This document shows positions 1 through 12,642 of a stretch of DNA of 64,000 bases, in pieces; the stretch's first letter is position 1, and every line of letters starts with the position of its first letter. The stretch is taken from positions 3,754,001-3,818,000 of the forward strand of contig OX104112.1 of the NCBI GenBank assembly GCA_944474755.1, in the 5' to 3' direction. The position numbers and the translations under genes are program-made. Source of the DNA: Limnoperna fortunei. Taxonomy: Eukaryota; Mollusca; Bivalvia; Mytilida; Modiolidae. Under the pieces are notes generated by a model. It did no database searches, was not told where the DNA came from, and saw only the letters and a program-made list of their open reading frames with translations.

Positions 1-3000
1 AGGTAGGTAGCCATTGCACTTGCTAACATCTGTAGTAAACAATAACACATTTCGACATCAGGTAGGTAGCCATTGCACTTGCTCACATCTGTAGTAAACA
101 ATAACACATTTCGACATCAGGTAGGTAGCCATTGCACATGCTAACATCTGTAGTAAACAATAACACATTTCGATATCAGGTAGGTAACGATTGCACTTGC
201 TCACATCTGTAGTAAACGATTACACATTTCGACATCAGGTAGGTAGCCATTGCACTTGCTCACATCTGTAGTAAACTTTAACACATTTCGACATCAGGTA
301 GGTAGCCATTGCACTTGCTCACATCTGTAGTAAACAATAACACATTTCGACATCAGGTAGGTAGCCATTGCACTTGCTCACATCTGTAGTAAACTTTAAC
401 ACATTTCGACATCAGGTAGGTAGCCATTGCACTTGCTCACATCTGTAGTAAACGATTACACATTTCGACATCAGGTAGGTAGCGATTGCACTTGCTCACA
501 TCTGTAGTAAACAATAACACATTTCGACATCAGGTAGGTAGCGATTGCACTTGCTCACATCTGTAGTAAACAATAACACATTTCGACATCAGGTAGGTAG
601 CGATTGCACCTGCTCACATCTGTAGTAAACAACAACACATTTCGACATCAGGTAGGTAGCCATTGCACTTGCTCACATCTGTAGTAAACTTTAGCACATT
701 TCGACATCAGGTAGGTAGCCATTGCACTTGCTCACATCTGTAGTAAACTTTAACACACTTCGACATCAGGTAGGTAGCCATTGCACTTGCTCACATCTGT
801 AGTAAACAATAACACATTTCGACATCAGGTAGGAAGCCATTGCACTTGCACACATCTGTAGTAAACTTTAACACATTTCGACATCAGGTAGGTAGCCATT
901 GCACTTGCTCACATCTGTAGTAAACAATAACACATTTCGACATCAGGTAGGTAGCCATTGCACTTGCTCACATCTGTAGTAAACAATAACACATTTCGAC
1001 ATCAGGTAGGGAGCCATTGCACTTGCTCACATCTGTAGTAAACAATAACACATTTCGACATCAGGTAGGTAGCCATTGCACTTGCTCACATCTGTAGTAA
1101 ACGATTACACATTTCGACATCAGGTAGGTAGCCATTGCACTTGCTAACATCTGTAGTAAACTTTAACACATTTCGACATCAGGTAGGAAGCCATTGCACT
1201 TGCTCACATCTGTGGTAAACGATTACACATTTCGACATCAGGTAGGTAGCGATTGCACTTGCTCACATCTGTAGTAAACAATAACACATTTCGACATCAG
1301 GTAGGAAGCCATTGCACTTGCTCACATCTGTAGTAAACAATAACACATTTCGACATCAGGTAGGTAGCCATTGCACTTGCTCATATCTGGAGTAAACAAT
1401 AACACATTTCGACATCAGGTAGGTAGCCATTGCACTTGCTCACATCTGTAGTAAACTTTAACACATTTCGACATCGGATAGGAAGCCATTGCACTTGCTC
1501 ACATCTGTAGTAAACAAAAAAACACATTTCGACATCAGGTAGGTAGTCATTGCACTTGCTCATATCTGTAGTAAACAATAACACATTTCGACATCAGGTA
1601 GGTAGCCGTTGCACTTGCCCACATCTGTAGTAAACAATAACACATTTCGACATCAGGTAGGTAGCCATTGCACTTGCTCACATCTGTAGTAAACTTTAAC
1701 ACATTTCGACATCAGGTAGGTAGCCATTGCACTTGCTCACATCTGTAGTAAACGATTACACATTTCGACATCAGGTAGGTAGCGATTGCACTTGCTCACA
1801 TCTGTAGTAAACAATAACACATTTCGACATCAGGTAGGTAGCGATTGCACTTGCTCACATCTGTAGTAAACAATAACACATTTCGACATCAGGTAGGTAG
1901 CGATTGCACCTGCTCACATCTGTAGTAAACAACAACACATTTCGACATCAGGTAGGTAGCCATTGCACTTGCTCACATCTGTAGTAAACTTTAGCACATT
2001 TCGACATCAGGTAGGAAGCCATTGCACTTGCTCACATCTGTAGTAAACTTTAACACACTTCGACATCAGGTAGGTAGCCATTGCACTTGCTCACATCTGT
2101 AGTAAACAATAACACATTTCGACATCAGGTAGGAAGCCATTGCACTTGCACACATCTGTAGTAAACTTTAACACATTTCGACATCAGGTAGGTAGCCATT
2201 GCACTTGCTCACATCTGTAGTAAACAATAACACATTTCGACATCAGGTAGGTAGCCATTGCACTTGCTCACATCTGTAGTAAACAATAACACATTTCGAC
2301 ATCAGGTAGGGAGCCATTGCACTTGCTCACATCTGTAGTAAACAATAACACATTTCGACATCAGGTAGGTAGCCATTGCACTTGCTCACATCTGTAGTAA
2401 ACGATTACACATTTCGACATCAGGTAGGTAGCCATTGCACTTGCTAACATCTGTAGTAAACTTTAACACATTTCGACATCAGGTAGGAAGCCATTGCACT
2501 TGCTCACATCTGTGGTAAACGATTACACATTTCGACATCAGGTAGGTAGCGATTGCACTTGCTCACATCTGTAGTAAACAATAACACATTTCGACATCAG
2601 GTAGGAAGCCATTGCACTTGCTCACATCTGTAGTAAACAATAACACATTTCGACATCAGGTAGGTAGCCATTGCACTTGCTCATATCTGGAGTAAACAAT
2701 AACACATTTCGACATCAGGTAGGTAGCCATTGCACTTGCTCACATCTGTAGTAAACTTTAACACATTTCGACATCGGATAGGAAGCCATTGCACTTGCTC
2801 ACATCTGTAGTAAACAATAACACATTTCGACATCAGGTAGGTAGTCATTGCACTTGCTTATATCTGTAGTAAACAATAACACATTTCGACATCAGGTAGG
2901 TAGCCGTTGCACTTGCCCACATCTGTAGTAAACAATAACACATTTCGACATCAGGTAGGTAGCCATTGCACTTGCTCACATCTGTAGTAAACGATTACAC

Positions 3001-6000
3001 ATTTCGACATCAGGTAGGTAGCGATTGCACCTGCTCACATCTGTAGTAAACAATAACACATTTCCACATCAGGTAGGTAGCCATTGCACTTGATGATATC
3101 TGTAGTAAACAATAACACATTTCGACATCAGGTAGGTAGCCATTGCACTTGCTCACATCTGTAGTAAACGATTACACATTTCGACATCAGGTAGGTAGCG
3201 ATTGCACCTGCTCACATCTGTAGTAAACAATTACACATTTCGACATCAGGTAGGTAGCGATTGCACTTGCCCACATCTGTAGTAAACAATAACACATTTC
3301 GACATCAGGTAGGTAGCGATTGCACCTGCTCTCATCTGTAGTAAACAACAACACATTTCGACATCAGGTAGGTAGCCATTGCACTTGCTCACATCTGTAG
3401 TAAACAGTAACACATTTCGACATCAGGTAGGTAGCCATTGCACTTGCTCACATCTGTAGTAAACTTTAACACATTTCGACATCAGGTAGGAAGCCATTGC
3501 ACTTGCTCACATCTGTAGTAAACTTTAACACATTTCGACATCAGGTAGGTAGTCATTGCACTTGCTCACATCTGTAGTAAACAATAACACATTTCGACAT
3601 CAGGTAGGTAGCCATTGCACTTGCTCACATCTGTAGTAAACGATTACACATTTCGACATCAGGTAGGTAGCCATTGCACTTGCTAACATCTGTAGTAAAC
3701 TTTAACACATTTCGACATCAGGTAGGAAGCCATTGCACTTGCTCACATCTGTGGTAAACGATTACACATTTCGACATCAGGTAGGTAGCGATTGCACTTG
3801 CTCACATCTGTAGTAAACAATAACACATTTCGACATCAGGTAGGAAGCCATTGCACTTGCTCACATCTGTAGTAAACAATAACACATTTCGACATCAGGT
3901 AGGTAGCCATTGCACTTGCTCATATCTGGAGTAAACAATAACACATTTCGACATCAGGTAGGTAGCCATTGCACTTGCTCACATCTGTAGTAAACTTTAA
4001 CACATTTCGACATCGGATAGGAAGCCATTGCACTTGCTCACATCTGTAGTAAACAAAAAAACACATTTCGACATCAGGTAGGTAGTCATTGCACTTGCTC
4101 ATATCTGTAGTAAACAATAACACATTTCGACATCAGGTAGGTAGCCGTTGCACTTGCCCACATCTGTAGTAAACAATAACACATTTCGACATCAGGTAGG
4201 TAGCCATTGCACTTGCTCACATCTGTAGTAAACTTTAACACATTTCGACATCAGGTAGGTAGCCATTGCACTTGCTCACATCTGTAGTAAACGATTACAC
4301 ATTTCGACATCAGGTAGGTAGCGATTGCACTTGCTCACATCTGTAGTAAACAATAACACATTTCGACATCAGGTAGGTAGCGATTGCACTTGCTCACATC
4401 TGTAGTAAACAATAACACATTTCGACATCAGGTAGGTAGCGATTGCACCTGCTCACATCTGTAGTAAACAACAACACATTTCGACATCAGGTAGGTAGCC
4501 ATTGCACTTGCTCACATCTGTAGTAAACTTTAGCACATTTCGACATCAGGTAGGAAGCCATTGCACTTGCTCACATCTGTAGTAAACTTTAACACACTTC
4601 GACATCAGGTAGGTAGCCATTGCACTTGCTCACATCTGTAGTAAACAATAACACATTTCGACATCAGGTAGGAAGCCATTGCACTTGCACACATCTGTAG
4701 TAAACTTTAACACATTTCGACATCAGGTAGGTAGCCATTGCACTTGCTCACATCTGTAGTAAACAATAACACATTTCGACATCAGGTAGGTAGCCATTGC
4801 ACTTGCTCACATCTGTAGTAAACAATAACACATTTCGACATCAGGTAGGGAGCCATTGCACTTGCTCACATCTGTAGTAAACAATAACACATTTCGACAT
4901 CAGGTAGGTAGCCATTGCACTTGCTCACATCTGTAGTAAACGATTACACATTTCGACATCAGGTAGGTAGCCATTGCACTTGCTAACATCTGTAGTAAAC
5001 TTTAACACATTTCGACATCAGGTAGGAAGCCATTGCACTTGCTCACATCTGTGGTAAACGATTACACATTTCGACATCAGGTAGGTAGCCATTGCACTTG
5101 CTCACATCTGTAGTAAACAATAACACATTTCGACATCAGGTAGGAAGCCATTGCACTTGCTCACATCTGTAGTAAACAATAACACATTTCGACATCAGGT
5201 AGGTAGCCATTGCACTTGCTCATATCTGGAGTAAACAATAACACATTTCGACATCAGGTAGGTAGCCATTGCACTTGCTCACATCTGTAGTAAACTTTAA
5301 CACATTTCGACATCGGATAGGAAGCCATTGCACTTGCTCACATCTGTAGTAAACAATAACACATTTCGACATCAGGTAGGTAGTCATTGCACTTGCTTAT
5401 ATCTGTAGTAAACAATAACACATTTCGACATCAGGTAGGTAGCCGTTGCACTTGCCCACATCTGTAGTAAACAATAACACATTTCGACATCAGGTAGGTA
5501 GCCATTGCACTTGCTCACATCTGTAGTAAACGATTACACATTTCGACATCAGGTAGGTAGCGATTGCACCTGCTCACATCTGTAGTAAACAATAACACAT
5601 TTCCACATCAGGTAGGTAGCCATTGCACTTGATGATATCTGTAGTAAACAATAACACATTTCGACATCAGGTAGGTAGCCATTGCACTTGCTCACATCTG
5701 TAGTAAACGATTACACATTTCGACATCAGGTAGGTAGCGATTGCACCTGCTCACATCTGTAGTAAACAATTACACATTTCGACATCAGGTAGGTAGCGAT
5801 TGCACTTGCCCACATCTGTAGTAAACAATAACACATTTCGACATCAGGTAGGTAGCGATTGCACCTGCTCTCATCTGTAGTAAACAACAACACATTTCGA
5901 CATCAGGTAGGTAGCCATTGCACTTGCTCACATCTGTAGTAAACAGTAACACATTTCGACATCAGGTAGGTAGCCATTGCACTTGCTCACATCTGTAGTA

Positions 6001-7685
6001 AACTTTAACACATTTCGACATCAGGTAGGAAGCCATTGCACTTGCTCACATCTGTAGTAAACTTTAACACATTTCGACATCAGGTAGGTAGTCATTGCAC
6101 TTGCTCACATCTGTAGTAAACAATAACACATTTCGACATCAGGTAGGTAGCCATTGCACTTGCTCACATCTGTAGTAAACAATAACACATTTCGACATCA
6201 GGTAGGGAGCCATTGCACTTGCTCACATCTGTAGTAAACAATAACACATTTCGACATCAGGTTGGTAGCCATTGCACTTGCTCACATCTGTAGTAAACTT
6301 TAACACATTTCGACATCAGGTAGGAAGCCATTGCACTTGCTCACATCTGTGGTAAACGATTACACATTTCGACATCAGGTAGGTAGCCATTGCACTTGCT
6401 CACATCTGTAGTAAACTTTACCACATTTTGACAGCAGGTAGGTAGCCATTGCACTTGCTCACATCTGTAGTAAACTTTAACACATTTCGACATCAGGTAG
6501 GTAGTAATTGCACTTGCTCACATCTGTAGTAAACAATAACACATTTCGACATCAGGTAGGTAGCCATTGCACTTGCTCACATCTGTAGTAAACTTTAACA
6601 CATTTCGACATCAGGTAGGTAGCCATTGCACTTGCTCACATCTGTAGTAAACAATAACACATTTCGACATCAGGTAGGTAACAATTGCACTTGCTCACAT
6701 CTGTAGTAAACAATAACACATTTCGACATCAGGTAGGTAGCCATTGCACTTGCTCACATCTGTAGTAAACGATAACACATTTCGACATCAGGTAGGTAGC
6801 CATTGCACTTGCTCACATCTGTAGTAAACTTTAACACATTTCGACATCAGGTAGGTAGCCATTGCACTTGCTCATATCTGTAGTAAACTATAACACATTT
6901 CAACATCAGGTAGGTAGCCATTGCACTTGCTCACATCTGTAGTAAACGATTACACATTTCGACATCAGGTAGGTAGCCATTGCACTTGCTCACATCTGTA
7001 GTAAACAATAACACATTTCGACATCAGGTAGGTAGCCATTGCACTTGCTCATATCTGTAGTAAACTTTAACACATTTCGACATCAGGTAGGAAGCCATTG
7101 CACTTGCTCACATCTGTAGTAAACGATTACACATTTCGACATCAGGTAGGAAGCCACTGCACTTGCTCACATCTGTAGTAAACAATAACACATTTCGACA
7201 TCAGGTAGGGAGCCATTGCACTTGCTCACATCTGTAGTAAACTTTAACACATTTCGACATCAGGTAGGTAGCCATTGCACTTGCTCACATCTGTAGTAAA
7301 CAATAACACATTTCGACATCAGGTAGGTAGCCATTGCACTTGCTCGCATCTGTAGTAAACTTTAACACATTTCGACATCAGGTAGGTAGTAATTGCACTT
7401 GCTCACATCTGTAGTAAACAATAACACATTTCGACATCAGGTAGGTAGCCATTGCACTTGCTAACATCTATAGTAAACAATAACACATTTCGACATCAGG
7501 TAAGTAGCCATTGCACTTGCTCACATCTGTAGTAAACAATAACACATTTCGACATCAGGTAGGTAGCCATTGCACTTGCTCACATCTGTAGTAAACTTTA
7601 ACACATTTCGACATCAGGTAGGTGGCCATTGCACTTGCACACATCTGTAGTAAATTTTAACACATTTCGACATCGGATAGGTAAG
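1..7685. repeat. 59-bp minisatellite array (about 130 copies)
   Basis: A head-to-tail repeat fills the window from its first base, so the left edge is not seen. The unit is 59 bp and begins AGGTAGGTAGCCATTGCACT. Units differ mainly at a few positions: the triplet after GTAAAC (AAT, TTT or GAT), TAGCC versus TAGCG, AGGTAGGTAG versus AGGTAGGAAG, and GCTCAC versus GCTAAC. The array decays at 7670-7685, where the spacing changes to GGATAGGTAAGTAACAC. Short open frames such as 1381-1584 and 3920-4123 on the minus strand are translated repeat and identical to each other. No coding role is supported because 59 is not a multiple of three. Confidence 0.98.
1211..6358. repeat. Higher-order structure in the 59-bp array: alternating 22-mer and 21-mer blocks
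   Basis: Two marker variants recur in register. The variant TGTGGTAAAC occurs at 1211, 2511, 3750, 5050 and 6349. The variant TCATATCTGG occurs at 1381, 2681, 3920 and 5220. The shared intervals are 1300, 1239 and 1300 bp, so a 22-unit block (22 x 59 + 2) alternates with a 21-unit block (21 x 59). The extra 2 bp comes from an A-rich variant seen near 1513 and 4053 but not in the intervening block. The combined 2,539-bp superunit is therefore present about twice. A rare TTCCACATC variant at 3062 and 5601 confirms the 2,539-bp spacing. Confidence 0.9.
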
Positions 7686-7857
7686 TAACACACTTGTCGA
7701 CATCCGGTATGGAACTATTAAACGATTACACTAAGTTTCCAACTACGGTCCGCGATCGGTTTACTACATGCAACGACATATTCAATAGTTATTTGATCTA
7801 TGTCGAAAAGCTTATTGTGACCATACTTGTAGTTATTCTCTGCTCAACCCAGCGTCA
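7686..7857. other. Short single-copy spacer between two minisatellites
   Basis: This stretch has no tandem structure and no open frame of note. It separates the decaying end of the 59-bp array from the first 53-bp unit. I see no promoter or RNA gene in it. Confidence 0.6.
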
Positions 7858-8651
7858 CATGGACACCTGAGGTGGAGACACGGTGGGTTGTATTTATCCT
7901 AAGAATATTTACACCGGACACCTGAGATGGAAATACAGTGGGTTGTATTTATCATCAGAATATTTACCTGACACCTGAGATGGAGAGACAGTGGGTTGTA
8001 TTTATCATAAGAATATTTACCAGACACCTGTGATGGAGAGACGGTGGGTTGTATTTATCATCAGAATATTTACCAGACACCTGAGATGGAGAGAAGGTTG
8101 GTTGTATTTATCCTAAGAATATGTACCGGACACCTGAGATGAAGAGACGGTAGGTTGTATTTATCATAAGAATTGTTACCGGGCACCTGAGATGGAGAGG
8201 CGGTGGGTTGTATTTATCATAACAATATTTACACCGGACACCTGAGATGGAGAGACGGTGGGTTGTATTTATCATAAGAATATTTACACTGGAAACCTGA
8301 GATGGAGAGACGGTGGGTTGTATTTATCATAAGAATATTTACCGGAAACCTGAGATGGAGAGACGGTTGGTTGTATTTATCATAAGAATATTTACCGGAA
8401 ACCTGAGATGTAGAGACTGTGAGTTGTATTTATCATAAGAATATTTACACTGGAAACCTGAGATGGAGAGACGGTGGGTTGTATTTATCATAAGAATATT
8501 TACCAGACACCTGAGATGGAGAGACGGTGGGTTGTATTTATCATAAGAATATTTACCGGGCACCTGATATGAAGAGACGGTGGGTTGTATTTATCATAAG
8601 AATATTTACCAGACACCTGAGATTGAGAGACGGTAGGTTGTATTTATCATA
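7858..8651. repeat. 53-56-bp minisatellite array, left segment
   Basis: Tandem units read GACACCTGAGATGGAGAGAC followed by GGTGGGTTGTATTTATCATA and a linker ending ATTTACCG. The unit is 53 bp, or 56 bp where the linker reads TTACACCGG. About 15 copies lie here. The last unit is cut after TTTATCATA at 8651 by the insertion at 8652-9127 and resumes with AGAATATTTACC at 9128. The frame at 8339-8563 (minus) is translated repeat. Confidence 0.95.
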
Positions 8652-8981
8652 TAATTACACCTCATATAAAAATGCTGGCTTTTGATTGGTCAATAGACAG
8701 TGTATTTTTCGCAAATTTCCTCATTTTGCATCGATTTCGTCATCACCGGGGTATTCAGCAAAAAATTACCCTCTGTGCCGTGGTATTTGCTTAAAATAAC
8801 CCTCGCATATTATTATGCTGGAAATATTCATTCGGAAGTTTTGACTTTTACCTCAAAGTAAACGTAACATGAGTAATCGATTTTGAAAACCAGAAACGTT
8901 CCGATAGTACAGAGTCAACAAACAGCACGAAAGTGGTCTAGTATTCACCGCTCTTTGAAATCATGATATTCGGTGTAATTA
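8652..8981. mobile_element. Short TIR element (MITE-like), about 330 bp
   Basis: The sequence inserted into the 53-bp array begins TAATTACACC at 8652-8661. Its exact reverse complement, GGTGTAATTA, lies at 8972-8981. With neighbouring bases the ends match at 14 of 16 positions. It has no coding capacity, includes a TTTGATTGGTCA motif near 8690, and would be classed as a non-autonomous DNA element. The right end abuts the palindrome at 8980, so the two may be one composite insertion. The superfamily cannot be assigned from the ends alone. Confidence 0.55.
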
Positions 8982-9128
8982 AACAGATAAATCATGTCTG
9001 GGAGGGGTATTTGTGAAAAATACCAGTCTCGAGAATCTAATTTCCCTCGCCTAACGGCTCGGGAAATATTTCATCTCTCGACTGGTATTTTTCACAAATA
9101 CACCTCCCAGACATGATATATCTGTTTA
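8980..9128. mobile_element. Foldback element 1 (hairpin, about 53-bp arms)
   Basis: The left arm at 8980-9034 and right arm at about 9075-9128 are nearly perfect reverse complements. The outer ends read TAAACAGATA and TATCTGTTTA. The loop of about 40 bp contains TCGCCTAACGGCTCGGGAAA. The right end is the exact point at which the interrupted minisatellite unit resumes, so this is part of an inserted sequence, not native array sequence. It has no coding capacity. It could also be a strong RNA hairpin if transcribed. Confidence 0.75.
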
Positions 9129-9910
9129 GAATATTTACCGGACAGATGAGATGGAAAGACGGTGGGTTGTATTTATCATAGAATATTTACCTGACACCTG
9201 AGATGAACAGCCGGTGGGTTGTATTTATCATAAGAATATTTACCGGACGCCAGAGATGGAGAGACGGTGGGTTGTATTTATCATAGAATATTTACCGGAC
9301 ACCTGAGATCAACAGACGGTGGGTTGTATTTATCATAAGAGTATTTACCGGACGCCAGAGATGGAGAGACCGTGGGTTTTATTTATCATAGAATATTTAC
9401 CGGACACCTGAGATGGAGAGACGCTGGGTTGTATTTATCATAGAATATTTACCGGACACCTGAGATGGAGAGACGGTGGGTTGTATTTATCATAGAATAT
9501 TTACCGGACACCTGAGATGGAGAGACGATGGGTTGTTTTTATCATAAGAATATTCACCGGACACCTGAGATGGATAGATGGTGGGTTGTTTTTATCATAA
9601 GAATATTTACCGGACACATGGGATGGATAGACGGTGGGTTGTTTTTATCATAAGAATATTTACCGGTCACATGAGATGGAGAGACGGTGGGTTGTATTTA
9701 TCATAAGAATATTTACACCGGACACCTGAGATGGAGAGACGGTGGGTTGTATTTATTCTAAGAATATTTACACCGGGAACCTGAGATGGAGAGACAGTGG
9801 GTTGTTTTATCATAAGAATATTTACACCGGGAACCTGAGGTGGAGAGACGGTGGGTTGTATTTATCCTGAAGATATTTACCGAATGCCTGTGCTGGCGAC
9901 ACGGCGGGTT
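9128..9910. repeat. 53-56-bp minisatellite array, right segment
   Basis: The array interrupted at 8651 continues for about 14 units. Variants include ATCATAGAATATT (one base shorter) and TTGTTTTTATCAT. The final degenerate unit ends in GCCTGTGCTGGCGACACGGC near 9905. The short plus-strand frame starting at 9851 begins in this last unit and runs into pyrimidine-rich unique sequence, so I do not regard it as a gene. Confidence 0.95.
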
Positions 9911-10881
9911 TTGTGGAAGATTTCAGTTTTTATTTATTCAGATTATTTCATATTTTGGGTTTTTTTCCTGTTTATTAACTTAGTTTCTCATATTTTTGAG
10001 ATTTTTTCAGTGCTTCCTTGTTTTCTCGTGTTTTCGTAATTTCTACTGGTCTTGTCGGGAAATTTGTTAAATTCAACCATTGTGTGTTCCGAGTTTTTCT
10101 TTACTTGCTATAAGAGCATCTTTACGTTACTTTGTAAAACCTCTTTTTCACAGACGCTTTGTTAACTTTGTTTTGATTGGCTTGAATAAAGTTAAGGTAC
10201 TTTTGATTGAGCTTACTATTTGTAGCAGATAACAACTTTTTTCGTATTTAAGGCCGTGCATTTTTCATTAAAGCGCTTTACTATTACAAGAGCCACAGTC
10301 TTTACAGACTACTTAAGGTAGGGTGCAACTTACGTGCCTGTTTGTCTGTATTTATATCCAGCGTGCCTGCCGTTACAATATGGGGCTTCTTTGTAATTTT
10401 TAAGGGCAGATAATTTTTCCACTTTTACCGAAACTGCTCTACCCATCTGGTCAAATTACTTAGAATAAGGCAGTTCTTTTCAAAATGTTAAGCTAAAGCC
10501 AAAAGTATTCATAAACTGAAAAGTTAAGGTCTAAATTATGTTTTAGGAATAAGTTTTGTAAACTACAATTAAGAAAGTCACCTTTTCGATTGAAAATAGG
10601 ATTTATAACTGGGAAATGCCACATACCAATTTAAATTGGGAGTGTTAAAGTTTAAATTTTAAATTCTATACATGTTTAAAGTATTTTGATGTTTTTATTA
10701 GAAACTGATGTATTATTTATTAAACTATCAAAACTTTATTTTGTATTACTTACGTTGGCAGAGACGCATGTCTTGTGAACGAACTCATTACTTTATAGGA
10801 GGCACAAAATGAAACTTAGTCCAGCCTAAAAGAGTCACTTGGCAAACAAATCCACTTGGTGTCCGTTAATAAAATTTCATT
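9911..10881. other. AT-rich, pyrimidine-rich single-copy stretch
   Basis: No tandem structure, no convincing open frame and no RNA gene is visible. The first 300 bases are rich in T runs. An AATAAA signal occurs near 10185 without supporting context. Confidence 0.5.
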
Positions 10882-11214
10882 GTCAAGGTTAATAAAATGG
10901 TTGTCTGGTTCATTTAGGTTGGGTTGTCTTGGTTCATGTCAAGGTTAATAAAATGGTTGTCTGGTTCATTTAGGTTGGGTTGTCTTGGTTCATGTCAAGG
11001 TTAATAAAATGGTTGTCTGGTTAATTTAGGTTGGGTTGTCTTGGTTCATGTCAAGGTTAATAAAATGGTTGTCTGGTTCATTTAGGTTGGGTTGTCTTGG
11101 TTCATGTCAAGGTTAATAAAATGGTTGTCTGGTTCATTTAGGTTGGGTTGTCTTGGTTCATGTCAAGGTTAATAAAATGGTTGTCTGGTTCATTTAGGTT
11201 GGATTGTCTTGGTT
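10882..11214. repeat. 56-bp tandem repeat, six copies
   Basis: Copies start at 10882, 10938, 10994, 11050, 11106 and 11162, each beginning GTCAAGGTTAATAAAATGGT. They are nearly identical (one C to A change in copy 3). The last copy ends GGTTGGATT, then the sequence becomes unique. The uniformity suggests recent expansion. Confidence 0.95.
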
Positions 11215-11456
11215 GGATTTAATTCTTAAAAAGCTGTACAGCAACAACATAAGTAAAATAAGACCAAACAATTTACACTCAAAAACTATTCGTAACCCCT
11301 CCTCCTGTTACAATACTATGCCCATAAACATTTTCCCCGAGTTTCATGAAGATCGGAAAACAACTGCTTGAGTTAGAGAGCGGACATCGTGGTTGAGGCC
11401 GGCCGCCCGCCATGGATGTTCCCATAATACGACCTGTCTTCGACCGGCGTTTAAAA
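11215..11456 (+). mobile_element. Probable dispersed non-autonomous element
   Basis: This stretch contains GAGTTTCATGAAGATCGGAA near 11339, then a GC-rich segment (GGCCGGCCGCCCGCC) and CCCATAATACGACC near 11421, followed by GGCGTTTAAAAAG. I remember closely similar word combinations from dispersed repeats in marine invertebrates, but no family name can be given from this sequence. It lies directly downstream of the six-copy repeat. A masking search would settle it; the call rests on recall of motif combinations. Confidence 0.35.
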
Positions 11457-12510
11457 AGTGCCTGGTCATAATCATATGGTCTATCCTTTTCATTATGTGC
11501 TAATAGGCGAGCTAAATAATTAGTTTTTTAAGTAGTTTTTTTAAACTTGTAGTGAATACCCAACAAGTTTTATGGTCGCTAATTTTGTTTCAACGCGGAA
11601 ATACTTTTCACAGCATATCTCATTACTTTATGTTTGCTATTTTACTTCAGCAACTTAGTTATTCTGGGTAAATTTCTGTAGATTTGTTTTCCAATGGTAT
11701 TAGCAGCCAGTTTGAGACGATAAATTTTATAATTATTTATGGGTTAAACCACAGTTTATCATTGTTGTTAAAAGTGGATATTTTTTATGGAATGCTTTCA
11801 TCTTTCTGACATAAAATCACATTTATTTTTTTAAGCAATTTCTGTGTAACCTAATGAAATAAGCATGGGCATGTTTAAATACCAAGGACGGTAGTAAGGT
11901 CTGCCCCGCAACTCCCCCCCCCAAAAAAAAAAATACTGTTAACATTACACAAGATCTTATCTGTTGGTTATATTGGTTATTAACCTTGGTTCTGAGCGGA
12001 GCAGTAAGCTACTAGATTGACCTGATCGCACTCATAGCTAACGGTTACCATGGTAATGACGGATTTATCCTTTTGAACGGATGTAATCCCAATCAATCAG
12101 TCAGCGATCTGTCAGCTATCAGTTATTAATAATGTCAAAGTGTTTAGCTTACGAATGCAGGTACTGAACAGACAGACGACAATATAGTCCCACAGTAAAC
12201 GGGGGATGACGTGTGGCAGAGGTTATATCTGGGAACCAGTTATGTTCTCTGTGCCGGACAGTGCTGCTATACATACATCGTGCGTGTCAACATCAAAAGG
12301 GAGAAACGTCAGCTCTGCTATAAATTGATTCGTTTATACTCATCTCCATATTTGAAACTGAAATTTCAGGATTATCAGCAAATTGATAACACAATGCAGT
12401 AATTAAATAAAAAATATTAAGGGTACTAGCATTACAACAATTAAAAAATGTAAGGCATTCTCTGTTTTGCTCCTCAGGGGAGATTATTTTATTCATGTTT
12501 AAACCAATTA
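11457..12510. other. Single-copy AT-rich stretch with homopolymers
   Basis: No supported gene is visible. A C9A11 run lies at 11914-11933. A palindrome GTTACCATGGTAAT lies at 12044-12057 and resembles an RFX X-box. The overlapping frames at 12211-12402 (plus) and 12293-12496 (minus) are short, unrecognised and lie on opposite strands of the same sequence, so neither is called. Confidence 0.5.
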
Positions 12511-12642
12511 ATGACTTTGATATACGATCGCTATCAGGATTTATCAGCCCTCAAAAATGTAAATTCAGTTCGCTTAGCGGCTCGGTGAATATTACATTTT
12601 CTCTGGCTGATAAATCCTGATAGCGACCTATATCACAGTCAT
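12511..12642. mobile_element. Foldback element 2 (hairpin, about 51-bp arms)
   Basis: The left arm at 12511-12562 pairs with the right arm at 12592-12642 with a few mismatches; both contain GGATTTATCAGCC or its complement. The 29-base loop contains TCGCTTAGCGGCTCGGTGAA. The arms are unrelated to foldback element 1, yet the loops match closely (TCGCYTARCGGCTCGG followed by AATATT). No coding capacity is present. Confidence 0.75.

Noticed and set aside
1..7685. CRISPR array
   Set aside because: Repeats are directly contiguous with no unique spacers, and the context is eukaryotic.
8980..9128. Helitron 3' end
   Set aside because: There is no CTRR terminus, the hairpin is far longer than a Helitron hairpin, and insertion is not between A and T as expected.
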